A stretch of 64,000 nt of DNA from Streptomyces sp. MMG1533. Its GTDB lineage: Bacteria > Actinomycetota > Actinomycetes > Streptomycetales > Streptomycetaceae. Positions 11,201 through 19,205 of this stretch are shown here, piece by piece (within the stretch, counting starts at the first letter, position 1; every line of letters begins with the position of its first letter). Location of the stretch: assembly GCF_001279775.1 (NCBI RefSeq), contig NZ_LGDG01000167.1, positions 124,001 through 188,000 on the forward strand, written 5' to 3'. The position numbers and the translations under genes are program-made. The notes beneath the pieces are model-generated. The model was not told the origin of the DNA. It searched no databases and worked only from the letters and a program-made list of their open reading frames with translations.

Positions 11201-12048
11201 GATTGGCGCCGGAGACCGAGGACCTGCTGGAGGAGGAGGAAAGCCCCCTGTCCGCCATGCTGCGGGTGCTGGACACGACAGCGGCCACGGTCGACTCGGC
11301 TGCTGCGGGCACCGACCACCTCGCCGGACTGATGAGCCGGCCGCTCGCCCTCGTCCGGGCGCTATTGCGAATCGAGATCGGTCCCGACGAGGCACCCCCG
11401 GAGACGCCGCAGCCACTGCGCCGGCTGCGTGAGCAGAGACTCGCCGAGGTCGCCCGCCTGGAGGTACCGGTCCGGCTGGGCGCGCTCAGCCGGCTGGACG
11501 ACGGCGTGCTCGGCTACTTCGTCGACGACGACTATGGCCGGTTCCACCCGGTCGCGGGTGACGTGCTCGCGGCGGCGCTCGACTCCGGCCCGCGCCGCGG
11601 CCTGCTGGCCAGCGGCGCCGATCCGGCCGCCCCGGGCACACGGCCGGTCACCTCGGGCTACGTGGTGGCCGACCCGGTGCTTCGGGTCCATCCCGGCCAG
11701 ACCGTACGGCTCACTCTCGTCGTCGTCGCCGGTGCCGCGGTGCACGCGACGTGCGGGCTGCTGCCGCGGACGTCGGTGCGCCTGCACCGGGACTGGACGG
11801 CCGAGGCGCTCGAGCGGATCGCACCGTCATTCCGGGTCGGGCCCGTGCTCGTCGACCCTGCCACGATCCGGATGCCCGCGCCCGGCGGCGGCGGGATCAC
11901 ACCGACGTGGGCGCACCGGGACACCCCGGCGACGTGGCGCGAGGACCCCATCGCCGCCGCCACCGCGGAGGCCCGGATGGCGGAACGTCCCGCCGCCGTG
12001 CAGGACGGCTGGCTGCGGCTCGTCCGCGGCGAGGAGGAGCCATCATGA
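8260..12048 (+). CDS. Very large hypothetical protein with GVYLHWALPDAL motif, fourth gene of giant cluster
   Basis: A 1262-residue protein without a recognised family. The start ATG 8260 overlaps the previous stop by one base and the stop overlaps the next ATG by four. Visible landmarks are GVYLHWALPDAL near residue 95-107, VPNRWLVARIGGG near 130-142, an Arg/Ala-rich helical segment near 255-290, TTWWRQPWVPLYLEWELEVDL near 666-686, and a beta-like part from ~830 (FGRIVDLTPGLSGVRVAG). The aromatic-rich motifs look like structural cores rather than catalytic sites; no Walker, protease or nuclease motif is seen. There is no signal peptide and no transmembrane helix. It is probably a scaffold or shell component of the same assembly, which is inference. 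Confidence 0.75.
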   Translation: MAERPDLSAQFSVLARAGLPPSALVTWAPTLWREPRLLVPVDVQALVVTSAAQEEWADVARRLPEGAEPSAGSAPQPGTLAAPPPFTPVTGGRSPGVYLHWALPDALATGTVPHDAGSAPGPAQLGMPVVPNRWLVARIGGGTPRRVAAWVVESDRGLTRPLGIWAEAADPAPGARTPWLQPGSLTAVSGGDPAWAAVLDGVIDRFAVHDDLADLDRADAAGTLSYLVAGWYSDPALDPLAGADAARGFEALLARLRWSIDADALARARASANAAREAATAARKQTGPRATGAEVIATLQVGALNAQVPVPAADSGLVEGATPRIAPGAWSPRQTICHGHVHGVRPDGVGADDRPAASALTAALGSCPEDSFAALLAPALPDPLGGERLAAAFLRGTAGRYDDPDGAVDVDEDLHGAEFVALPGGTRDRGDRLRTGGAADSVLDTLGTAADRRAAGPPRRTRKDGSRTASVRFGLQRKALHIVDDGTPVLEVFEERGRPGPTDSGEPSQAPVRGPAGFRDVEVGLPRMHVPADPVLTLTGAARSLRHGSDTRHTEDGLLACRLTGEPVRRMHGVIKGHQVVAPLGHGGLPPECEELLAEVALTDPFHAAETAQTAAQAAGAAPVSVTNRVFGEIALAASAAAGKKVAWAAAASTMDGTLPSPQATTWWRQPWVPLYLEWELEVDLADDDAAALRAWDLGEVDLEPSAAPGAAPTTTIRSLTGRSLLTPSPASAFADRVRTVLLAEAELDQAGGDLEPATEQALRTLAARSRTLDVTAAALEGLRQWLLGWDDNVARAKGGTPGAAVSPVPARVPRLLRSGAFRLVRARVVDTFGRIVDLTPGLSGVRVAGSLTANGEGTGGAAGVLVPRLTTPARLMLRLVDPAHEDIEAHVDQETGGASPVAGWLLPDPVDHAAELFDAAGAPLGQLIHDPDGPGVLWESAPGRPGPLGAPPPVNGPGDLPLAGVVTGLLRADAQRRAAGLAPETEDLLEEEESPLSAMLRVLDTTAATVDSAAAGTDHLAGLMSRPLALVRALLRIEIGPDEAPPETPQPLRRLREQRLAEVARLEVPVRLGALSRLDDGVLGYFVDDDYGRFHPVAGDVLAAALDSGPRRGLLASGADPAAPGTRPVTSGYVVADPVLRVHPGQTVRLTLVVVAGAAVHATCGLLPRTSVRLHRDWTAEALERIAPSFRVGPVLVDPATIRMPAPGGGGITPTWAHRDTPATWREDPIAAATAEARMAERPAAVQDGWLRLVRGEEEPS

Positions 12049-15000
12049 GGCTGGGTGACCAAAACGCCCGGCGTGAGGCGTGGCTGCGGCTCCACGGCCC
12101 GCACGGTACCGACGGCGCGCTGCGCGGCGGCGCTCCCACGCTCGACAGCGCGGGCCGGTTGGTGCCGAAGGACGCCCCGCACCCGGGCGCCGACTGGGTG
12201 CCGCTTGGACCCACGGTGGCGACGGGCGGCCAGGCCTCCGACCGGCCGGGCGTCACCGGGCGAGTGCGCAGCATCGCGTTCGCCCCGGGCGGGCAGCGCG
12301 GTTACGCCGGCACTGCAGGAGGCGGTGCTTGGATGACGCTGGACGCCGGCGAGACATGGCAGCCGCTCGACCCCTGGCGGGACACCCCGAACGCTGCGCT
12401 CGCCTTCGGCGCCGGCGGCCTGGTGGTCGGCTCGCTGGGGGCGCAGTTCGGTGCGGACGCCGACGGCGAGGACGATGTGCTGTTCGTCGCGACCGGCGAG
12501 CCGAGGAAATCTCTCGGAACGTCGGTCCGGCGGTTCGGGCGGGCGGGCGGCGCCGGCCCCCGGGTCTGGACCGACGAGGCCGTCGGCGGCGGCCGCTGGT
12601 CCTACCGGCTGCTGACTCCGCCGCCGACGAGTGCCAACCCGGACCGGGCATGGCTCGCCGCATCCGGGAATCTGTTCGAGCGGCCGGGCGCCGGACCGTT
12701 TGCCGCGTGGACGGACATTCCCCTGCCGGTGCCGTTCAGCACAGTCGTCCCTGGCCAGCCGCTGGTCATTGTCACCGACGTGGCATTGCTGTCCGACGGA
12801 GCCGACGAGTGGCTGTACGTTGCCGTATTCGGCCGCGGCGTCGTCCGGATCAAGCTCGCGGCCGGATCGGCGACAGGCCAACCAGTAACGCCCTGCACCG
12901 GCATCACGGAGCCGATGTCGGCCCAGGACCGCGCGAAGCTGGGCCGGATCTCCCTCGCTACCGCCGAGGACGGTGGCCCGCGGGTCTACGCTCTGGCGCA
13001 CGTGGCCCGCGGCGTTCGCCGCGCGCGGCTGTTCCGGCTGGCGCACACACCGGTCGCCCTCGCGTTCCGGGAGGTGACGGCGGGCGTCCCCGGGTCACTG
13101 TGGGTGGTCCAGGGCAAGGACCAAGGTGACTATGACCAAGCCGTCGCGATCGTGCCGCAGCCCCGCCCGGCGCCCGGCACGGCGACCGACGAAGTGGTGA
13201 TCGCCGGATCGACGGAGAGGCTTGACGGCGACTGGCAGGCCGCCGTCCGCCGTGGCCCGGTGCAAATAGTCGCCGGCGTGCTCACCCTCGTCGGGACGGT
13301 CCTCGGCCGCGGCGCGCACGCCGACGTCCACTGCATCGCGCACAACCGGCTGCCCGACGGCGGCCTCGACCGTGACGACCTGTGGCTCGGCACCGACGGC
13401 GGCGCGTACCGGGCCCGGCCGGCGATCGAGAGCGGCCGGTTCCAAACTGCGCACGGCGGGATCGGCGCCGTCCAACTTACGTTCCTCGCCCAACATCCGA
13501 CCGTGCCCGCGTTCCTCCTCGCCGGCAGCCAGGACAACGGCATGCTCATCCATTCCGGCGAACCGACCTGGCGGCGACACGTCTGGTCCGGCGATGCGGG
13601 CGGAACGGCCATCGACCCCACCAGGCCGCGCTGGATGTGGCAATACACGAGGGCGAAGCTGTACGGCACCCGGCCGCCCGGGACGGCGCTGCCGCCGCCC
13701 GAAGTGGCCTTCCCACCGACCGCGAACGCCGCCAAGAAGAAGGCTGAGGCCAAGCGCGTCTCGTTCTACCTCCGACTGGCGGTCGTCGAGGTGCCACCGC
13801 TCGCTGCGCCCCCCGCTGCGCCGACACCGCGGGTGGCCTTCGGCGGACACCGGCTGTGGGTCAGCAATGACTGGGGCGCGACCTGGCGCACCCAGCCCAG
13901 CGATACCAACCCCCTCGACACCGGGACTGCCACAACGGATCAGCTCGACGGGTCGTCCGCTCTGGCGGTGGCCTGGGCCTCGCCCACCGTCCTCGCAGTG
14001 GTCACGAGCAAGGGCGTGTACCGGATCGACGGTATCGGCACCGCTGCCCGGACCGGCGTCGTCCTCGCCCGCCAGGCTGCGACGGCGAACCGCGGCTTCC
14101 GCCGCGCCGGTGAGGCGGCGAATGCCACCCCTCCTTCCTTCCGCACGGTGACCTCTTCCGTGGCGGCCAACGTCGGCCCCCTGCCGGACGACTTCGTGCC
14201 GTCCGCCGTCGCCGCGGTCGACGCCACCGGCGAACGTCTCTACGTCGGCCTCTCCAGCAAGGGCACACCGGGCGCCGACCCGCTGTGGTTCCACCGCACC
14301 GCGCCTGCAGGGTGGGTGCCGAGTGAGCTCGGCGCGTTCCTCGGCGGACGCACCCGGGTGCGCTCGATTCTGGTCGACCCGGCGCATCCCGAGGATGTGT
14401 ATGCCGGCACCGACGTGGGCGTCTACCTGGGCGTCCGTACCGACCACGGCGCCGCGCCGCCGACGTGGGTGTGGTCGGATTTCTCGTTCGGACTGCCCGA
14501 AGCGCCCATCTCAGACCTCCAGTTGTGGGCGCCGCCGGGCGCCGCCGTCCGGTTGCTGCGTGCTGCCACCTTCGGGCGTGGTGCGTGGGAGATCGACCTG
14601 GAGCGCGCAACCGGCCGGCACGCAACGCCGGCGCGTGAACCGGAGGTGTTCCTGCGGGTCTGTGCCGCCGACGACGGCCGGCTGAATCTCGGCGTGCTGC
14701 GTCAGCCTGACCCGCTCGACCCCACACCGCCGACCGCCGTGCCGCCCCCGAGGCCGAGTGGCTTCGTGGAGAGCCCGGACATCGCCGTCGTCCGGGCCCG
14801 GGCGCGGGTCGAGCGGCCGTGGCCGGGCGGAGCAATGAGCGGCGCCGACCGCCGCGCCTGGCGAATAGCCGCGGCCACCTGGGGCCATCGGCTTGTGCCC
14901 GGGACGGGGGCGTTCACGCCGACGGACCGTTCCGCCTGGCAGTCGATCCAGCGCGAGCGGCTGATCCCGGTGACGGCGACGCTCAACGAGCGCACCTGGC

Positions 15001-15656
15001 AGGCCACATTCAAGGGCCTCGCCTCGGACCCCGACCACGTCCGCTACGTCGACCGGTACGGTCGCGAACTCGCACCGCCCGCGCCTGCTCCACCGCCCGG
15101 CACCCTTCCCGTGCCACGCTGGCAGGTCGCAGACCCGGCCCCAGGCATCAACCGGCTGCTCGTGCATGTACGCAATCGCGGCCCGCTGCCGGTTCCGCCA
15201 CAGCGCACGGAGGTCGTGCTCCTGTGGCAGCGGGTCGCGCCCGTGACCCCTGTCCCCGGCCTCGGGCCCGCGCCGGCGCTGCCGCACCCGGGAGTCGTCC
15301 TGCCGGCGCTGCCCGCGCGTTGGAGGGTCGGTGTGCGGGACCGGAAACTGGCGCTGCTTCGCACCGACGGCTGGGCGGTGGCCGGGACGGGTTTCGAGCG
15401 CGCGGACGGCGGGCTGCTGTTCCCGCCGCCCTTCGACCCGGAGGCACCGCGCGTCGTGGGCCTCGACCTCGTCCTGACCGGTCTCGCCGTCGGCGACCTG
15501 GTCGCGCTGTTCGCCGTCGTGCGCTGTGACGACGACTTGCTGCCCGGACCGGCGATCCCCGACGCGACCGACCCGCTGCGCACCGTCGAGACCGTGGTGA
15601 CCAGCGAAAACCGCACGGCGCTACGCGTGATCCAGATCCGCGACCCCGGGACCTGA
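12045..15656 (+). CDS. BNR/sortilin-type beta-propeller protein, last gene of giant operon
   Basis: The start is ATG 12045, which overlaps the upstream stop (ATGA); the frame is open further upstream, but that stretch lies inside the previous gene. The 1203-residue product has repeated Asp-box-like blades: WMTLDAGETWQPL near 97-109, AGSQDNGMLI near 493, LWVSNDWGATWRT near 604-616, VYAGTDVGVYLG near 786 and a closing TFGRGAWEIDL near 841-851. This pattern is typical of VPS10/sortilin and exo-alpha-sialidase-like propellers that bind glycans or peptides. Residues ~860-1203 look like beta-sandwich domains (PGINRLLVHVRNRG). No signal peptide is visible, unlike many propeller proteins of this type. 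It may be the ligand-recognition part of the cluster (inference). Confidence 0.8.
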   Translation: MRLGDQNARREAWLRLHGPHGTDGALRGGAPTLDSAGRLVPKDAPHPGADWVPLGPTVATGGQASDRPGVTGRVRSIAFAPGGQRGYAGTAGGGAWMTLDAGETWQPLDPWRDTPNAALAFGAGGLVVGSLGAQFGADADGEDDVLFVATGEPRKSLGTSVRRFGRAGGAGPRVWTDEAVGGGRWSYRLLTPPPTSANPDRAWLAASGNLFERPGAGPFAAWTDIPLPVPFSTVVPGQPLVIVTDVALLSDGADEWLYVAVFGRGVVRIKLAAGSATGQPVTPCTGITEPMSAQDRAKLGRISLATAEDGGPRVYALAHVARGVRRARLFRLAHTPVALAFREVTAGVPGSLWVVQGKDQGDYDQAVAIVPQPRPAPGTATDEVVIAGSTERLDGDWQAAVRRGPVQIVAGVLTLVGTVLGRGAHADVHCIAHNRLPDGGLDRDDLWLGTDGGAYRARPAIESGRFQTAHGGIGAVQLTFLAQHPTVPAFLLAGSQDNGMLIHSGEPTWRRHVWSGDAGGTAIDPTRPRWMWQYTRAKLYGTRPPGTALPPPEVAFPPTANAAKKKAEAKRVSFYLRLAVVEVPPLAAPPAAPTPRVAFGGHRLWVSNDWGATWRTQPSDTNPLDTGTATTDQLDGSSALAVAWASPTVLAVVTSKGVYRIDGIGTAARTGVVLARQAATANRGFRRAGEAANATPPSFRTVTSSVAANVGPLPDDFVPSAVAAVDATGERLYVGLSSKGTPGADPLWFHRTAPAGWVPSELGAFLGGRTRVRSILVDPAHPEDVYAGTDVGVYLGVRTDHGAAPPTWVWSDFSFGLPEAPISDLQLWAPPGAAVRLLRAATFGRGAWEIDLERATGRHATPAREPEVFLRVCAADDGRLNLGVLRQPDPLDPTPPTAVPPPRPSGFVESPDIAVVRARARVERPWPGGAMSGADRRAWRIAAATWGHRLVPGTGAFTPTDRSAWQSIQRERLIPVTATLNERTWQATFKGLASDPDHVRYVDRYGRELAPPAPAPPPGTLPVPRWQVADPAPGINRLLVHVRNRGPLPVPPQRTEVVLLWQRVAPVTPVPGLGPAPALPHPGVVLPALPARWRVGVRDRKLALLRTDGWAVAGTGFERADGGLLFPPPFDPEAPRVVGLDLVLTGLAVGDLVALFAVVRCDDDLLPGPAIPDATDPLRTVETVVTSENRTALRVIQIRDPGT

Positions 15657-15663
15657 GGCGCGG

Positions 15664-15981
15664 TCACTCCGGCGGATCGTCCGGTGCAGCCTCCCCCTGC
15701 AGCCCGATCGGCCGCCAGGCATCGGCGAGCAGGGTGCCCGCGAGCACCGTGCCGGTCAGCGCGACCCGGCTGCCCCCGCCCGCGGCCAGGGCGGCAAGGC
15801 TCGCACCCTCGACGCTTTCGTCAATGCCGTACGCCGGTCCGCCGCGGCGGCGCACCGACAGCACCCGGCCGTCGTCGGTCTCCAGCACGAGTGCCTCGCG
15901 CTCGCTCTTCGAGCCCGGCGCGATGTCGGTGCGCATGAGCCGACCGGTGAACTCGGCCGGTTCGTTGCCGCCGGTGCTCAC
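15664..15981 (-). CDS. Small OB-like beta protein coupled to the C25-like protease
   Basis: A 105-residue protein starting at GTG 15981, which overlaps the stop of the upstream protease gene (GTGA), so the two are very probably co-translated. The sequence alternates short strands (FTGRLMR, EALVLETDDGRVLSVRR, SRVALTGTVLAGTLLADAW), the rhythm of a small five-stranded OB or SH3-like barrel. The family is not recognised. It ends 7 bases from the stop of the plus-strand beta-propeller gene, so the two operons converge tail to tail. Possible roles are an inhibitor, chaperone or targeting partner of the protease; this rests on the coupling only. Confidence 0.65.
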   Translation of the reverse strand: MSTGGNEPAEFTGRLMRTDIAPGSKSEREALVLETDDGRVLSVRRRGGPAYGIDESVEGASLAALAAGGGSRVALTGTVLAGTLLADAWRPIGLQGEAAPDDPPE

Positions 15982-17516
15982 CGGGCTCGCAGGAGTGTCA
16001 CCTGCTGCATGCGGCCGGCCTCTTCGCGCGCCACGATGGCCCGCAGGCCGCTCGGCCGCCGTTCGAGCGCAACATGGAAGCGTTCGCCAGGACCGGCCAC
16101 GGCGGCCGCCGCCGCCATGACGTCGAAGCTCAATACCCGGCCCTCAGCCGACGGCAGCAACTCTGCGATCACCCGCCGCTCACGCGGGTTCAGCTCCCGG
16201 GGAACCGAAGCCGCGCGCGTGGTCGTCGTCTCCAGCGCCCGGCCGTTGGCCACCAGCCGACGGCGGCGGGCGGCGATCCCACCCGGAGGGGCAGCCAGGG
16301 CCCCCTTCGGTACGGCCGCGCCGTCGGCCACCGCTGCGGTCGGCCGCACGATCGGCTGCACCGAGGGATCGCCGAAAAGCGTGAACTGCGCCAGCGTCTT
16401 GATGTCGATGGGCGAGAGGCTGGCCTTCGTGAACGCGTAGTCCTGCCGGGCCTGCAGCATCGCCCGTCCCACGGAGCAGCCGGCCAACACGTGCTGGAGG
16501 AAGGCGCGGCACACGAGGTCTGCGGCATCGTTGGTATCGGCCGGGCCGTAGGCAACGTTCGTCGCGGCACAGTATCCATAGGCACCGGCGGCCAGGTAGG
16601 TGTCCGCGAATCCCCGGACACCGCCCGACTCTGCCGGGTCGAACAGCATGCCGCCGTAGCAACACTCAGCCGCACAGACCGTCCCCTCAACCAGCCGGCG
16701 CCCCCCGCCCAGCTCGGCCGCATCGAGCGCCACTGGGAAGGAACGGCCACGTTGTCCGTAAAAGCGCGGGTCTGCCACGGCGCCGTGCAGGTTGACCAGG
16801 TGCAACCGGCGCCGGGTCTGCGCCGCCGGCCAGGGCGGCGCATCTGGAGGCGCGTCGTGCAACTCGGTCGCGTCCCCGGCGAGTTTCGTGAGGGTGGCCG
16901 CCGTCGAGCCGCGCCACTCCGCCGCGGTGAGCGCGAACGCCGGCAGGTACGACGACCGCCGCCGGGTGCGGTGCCTGGCCGACGTCGCGAGCAGACGAAG
17001 GAGCTGCGCCGGGCCTCGCGCCCCCGTGCCGTCGGGGAGCCGCCCAACCACGCGGGTCGCGCCCACGAACGTCCCGGCGTCCGTGGAGTGCGGCGCGTCG
17101 GACGCGTACGGCAAGTCGCTGGGGATGGTCTCGTCGGGATCGCCGGCGCGCGGGTCGCCGGTCCACAGCGGGTTCGCCAACCCGGGCATCGGGACGACGT
17201 CGGGCGACCCGAGCAGCAGGATGTAGCTGGGCTCCCAGCGGGCTGCGGCCGCGTCGGCAAACGCCTTGGCGGCGGCTACGTCCCCAGCGTCCGAGACCTG
17301 GGACACGCCGAGCCCCCGGGCCCGCCGCCCATCGTCCATGGCGACCAGCCGGGTCTCGACGCCGCGGGCCGCGTCCGCCGCTGCGAGATCGGCGACGGCA
17401 GCCGCGATTTGCGAGACTCCCTGCGCGCCGTGCTTGCGCCGCAGCGCGCCAAGATGAGTCAGGACGATTTTGACGGCTGGCGGCCACGCTGGTCCGGCCC
17501 GAGCTGAGGACGGCAT
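15978..17516 (-). CDS. Gingipain/caspase-fold protease (C25-like, clan CD)
   Basis: A 512-residue protein from ATG 17516. Residues 95-390 carry the landmarks of C25-type cysteine proteases: PSDLPYAS at ~132-139, VVGRLP at 156-161, a hydrophobic strand ending in His244-Gly245 (LHLVNLHGA), a second strand ending in Ala-Glu-Cys285-Cys286 (VCAAECCYGG), and the late FGDPSV motif at 381-386. His-Gly and Ala-x-Cys after hydrophobic strands are the clan CD signature. There is no signal peptide or membrane segment, so it is probably cytosolic, unlike secreted gingipains; it may be a regulated or effector-type protease. The C-terminal ~120 residues form an additional domain. It is transcribed toward the giant operon. 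Confidence 0.8.
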   Translation of the reverse strand: MPSSARAGPAWPPAVKIVLTHLGALRRKHGAQGVSQIAAAVADLAAADAARGVETRLVAMDDGRRARGLGVSQVSDAGDVAAAKAFADAAAARWEPSYILLLGSPDVVPMPGLANPLWTGDPRAGDPDETIPSDLPYASDAPHSTDAGTFVGATRVVGRLPDGTGARGPAQLLRLLATSARHRTRRRSSYLPAFALTAAEWRGSTAATLTKLAGDATELHDAPPDAPPWPAAQTRRRLHLVNLHGAVADPRFYGQRGRSFPVALDAAELGGGRRLVEGTVCAAECCYGGMLFDPAESGGVRGFADTYLAAGAYGYCAATNVAYGPADTNDAADLVCRAFLQHVLAGCSVGRAMLQARQDYAFTKASLSPIDIKTLAQFTLFGDPSVQPIVRPTAAVADGAAVPKGALAAPPGGIAARRRRLVANGRALETTTTRAASVPRELNPRERRVIAELLPSAEGRVLSFDVMAAAAAVAGPGERFHVALERRPSGLRAIVAREEAGRMQQVTLLRAR

Positions 17517-17808
17517 GACCGAACGCTAGTCCCTCGATGGGCCCGGATCGCCGCTTTTGGCGACCGGGTCGTCTCCTTTAGTGAGCCAAGAGAGGCCGCA
17601 CGCCGTCGTCCTCGTGCTCGCGGGTACGGAACGCAATCATCTGGCACAGCAGGTCGCCCGGCACGGGCCGGCCCTACGGGAGCTTGACGGAGCCCTTGCC
17701 AATGGCGAGTCGGCGAGGTCGGCGTCGAACGCCTCGCGGGTGCTGGGGGTGAACACGACGTTCGCGTGCTTCGCGTGGCCGCTGACCATGAACAGGAGTC
17801 CGTACAGG
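17517..17808. other. Intergenic stretch with possible gene remnant
   Basis: Between the protease start and the reductase stop I see no intact gene. On the minus strand around 17690-17815 a frame reads LYGLLFMVSGHAKHANVVF, which resembles real protein sequence more than shadow sequence, but it has no plausible start or stop context. It may be a scrap of a decayed gene. Confidence 0.3.
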
Positions 17809-18384
17809 TCAATGGAGGGTGGGTCGGTAGATGAGCTCTTGGACGTGACCGTCGAGCGTCCGGTTCTCGACCAGCTCCAGGTCGAAGTCGGCCGCACCCT
17901 GGAAGATCGGGTCCAGCCCGGTCTGACCGGTGATGACAGGGAAGAGCGTCACCTGCAAGCGGTCGACCAGGCCGGCGGCCATCAGTGCCCGGTTCATGGA
18001 CAGGCTGCCGTGCGAGCGCAACGGCACCTCGGACTCCTCCTTGAGCCGAGCGACGACGTCGACGGCATCGCCGCTCACGACTCTGGCATCCGGCCAGTCG
18101 AGGGACCCTTCCAGCGTGGTCGACACCACCGTTGCCGGCAGGCTCCTCATCCGTGTGACCCATGGGTCACGCACTTCGGACTCGTCGGTGCTCGAGGCCA
18201 GCATCCGCGCGAATGCCCGATACGTGTTGGCCCCGAAGACCATCCGCTGCTCCTCGCCGTACAAGGCAAGGCGATGGTCGAGCAACTCGGGCCCTTGCTT
18301 CCCCCAGTAGCCGGTCCAGTTGCCGCCGGCGGCGCCGAAGCCGTCGAGGCTGGAAAAGACGTCGAAGGTGTAGGTCGCGGTCAT
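17809..18384 (-). CDS. RibD/DHFR-like dihydrofolate reductase family protein
   Basis: A 191-residue member of the RibD C-terminal/dihydrofolate-reductase-like superfamily, which uses NADPH to reduce pterin- or pyrimidine-type substrates; the true substrate is unknown for most such paralogues. Typical elements are the N-terminal TFDVFSSLDGF, the RMVFGANTYRAF segment, the GSLSMNRALMAAGLVDRLQV stretch, and the final LELVENRTLDGHVQELIY strand. ATG 18384 is chosen because GAGGAG lies about 8 bases upstream; the frame is open 52 codons further up but without a site. It is a stand-alone gene, not beside riboflavin genes, so it is probably a general stress or accessory reductase. Confidence 0.85.
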   Translation of the reverse strand: MTATYTFDVFSSLDGFGAAGGNWTGYWGKQGPELLDHRLALYGEEQRMVFGANTYRAFARMLASSTDESEVRDPWVTRMRSLPATVVSTTLEGSLDWPDARVVSGDAVDVVARLKEESEVPLRSHGSLSMNRALMAAGLVDRLQVTLFPVITGQTGLDPIFQGAADFDLELVENRTLDGHVQELIYRPTLH

Positions 18385-18615
18385 GTCGTACTCCTCGAGC
18401 GCGGTTGATCCGTGTGGGTACAGACCGAGACCACGGCGAAACTCATCGCCGTCGGACTGGCCACAGCGCTGTGCAGGCGTTTCCACTTCGTCACGCCTTG
18501 GGTGAGCCCCCGACAGGCGCACGTACAGGTCAACGCGCAACTGGACACATAGGTGCGGGAAGCCCCCGTCCGCGGGTGGCGGAACGGGGGCCTCGGGAGT
18601 GCGCGGGGATGTCCG

Positions 18616-19101
18616 TCACCACCAGGACGTCACCGAAGCGGCGCCAGAGTCGGCGCAGCGCACCCCCTCGGGCACGATGCACGCCCGGAACGCGACGCTG
18701 GAGCTTGAGCTCGTCTGAGTTCCGCTCGTCCAGTATCTCGTGCTGTTGAGCGGCCCGTACCACGAGCCGCAGTCCCAGTTTCGGTCGCCGTTGGTGTCCA
18801 CCTCGAAGCGGATCCAACGGTTGGTCGCGCCGTTCAGCGCGCGGGCCCAGCCGTACTGGACGCCGTTGACGGACCCGTACCGAACCTGCGCGGTGCCGAC
18901 CGAACTAGCGGGCCCCTGTACTGCGGTGCCGGCGCCGGTCGCGGTGGTCGGGTCGTCCAGGCTGGCCAGCCCGTTGCACGCGAGGGTGGGACCGAAACCC
19001 TGCGTTCCGTCAGCCGCGTCAGCGGTCCCGGCCAGCAACGACCCCGCGAGCAGGAGAACCCCTGCGGTGGCTGTCGCGACCCTGCTCATCCTGCGTTCCA
19101 T
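18616..19101 (-). CDS. Small secreted protein of unknown function
   Basis: A 161-residue protein. ATG 19101 follows an AGGGGGAA ribosome-binding site at about 5 bases. The N-terminus has the layout of a Sec signal peptide (basic ERRMSR, hydrophobic VATATAGVLLLAGSLLAG, then small residues TADAADG). The mature part is Gly/Ser/Thr/Trp-rich, with four cysteines that could form two disulphides (one in DCGSWYGPLNSTRYW) and a C-terminal VTSWW. It resembles small extracellular beta proteins of streptomycetes, but I recognise no family. The gene is monocistronic. Confidence 0.75.
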   Translation of the reverse strand: MERRMSRVATATAGVLLLAGSLLAGTADAADGTQGFGPTLACNGLASLDDPTTATGAGTAVQGPASSVGTAQVRYGSVNGVQYGWARALNGATNRWIRFEVDTNGDRNWDCGSWYGPLNSTRYWTSGTQTSSSSSVAFRACIVPEGVRCADSGAASVTSWW

Positions 19102-19205
19102 AAATTTCCCCCTGTTGCTGGACTGGTGCGGAAGGTCGCGGTGACTCTTCCGTCCCCCAGGCTGTCGGTCGCCGCCGTGGCCCCGCCACACGTTGAAAGG
19201 GTGGC

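Noticed and set aside
11751..12044. Upstream extension of the beta-propeller frame
   Set aside because: It lies within the end of the preceding giant gene. ATG 12045 in an ATGA overlap fits the pattern of the whole operon.
1..17516. Contractile injection system or phage tail cluster
   Set aside because: I see no sheath, tube, baseplate spike or AAA+ ATPase sequence in the visible part; the genes resemble none of those families.
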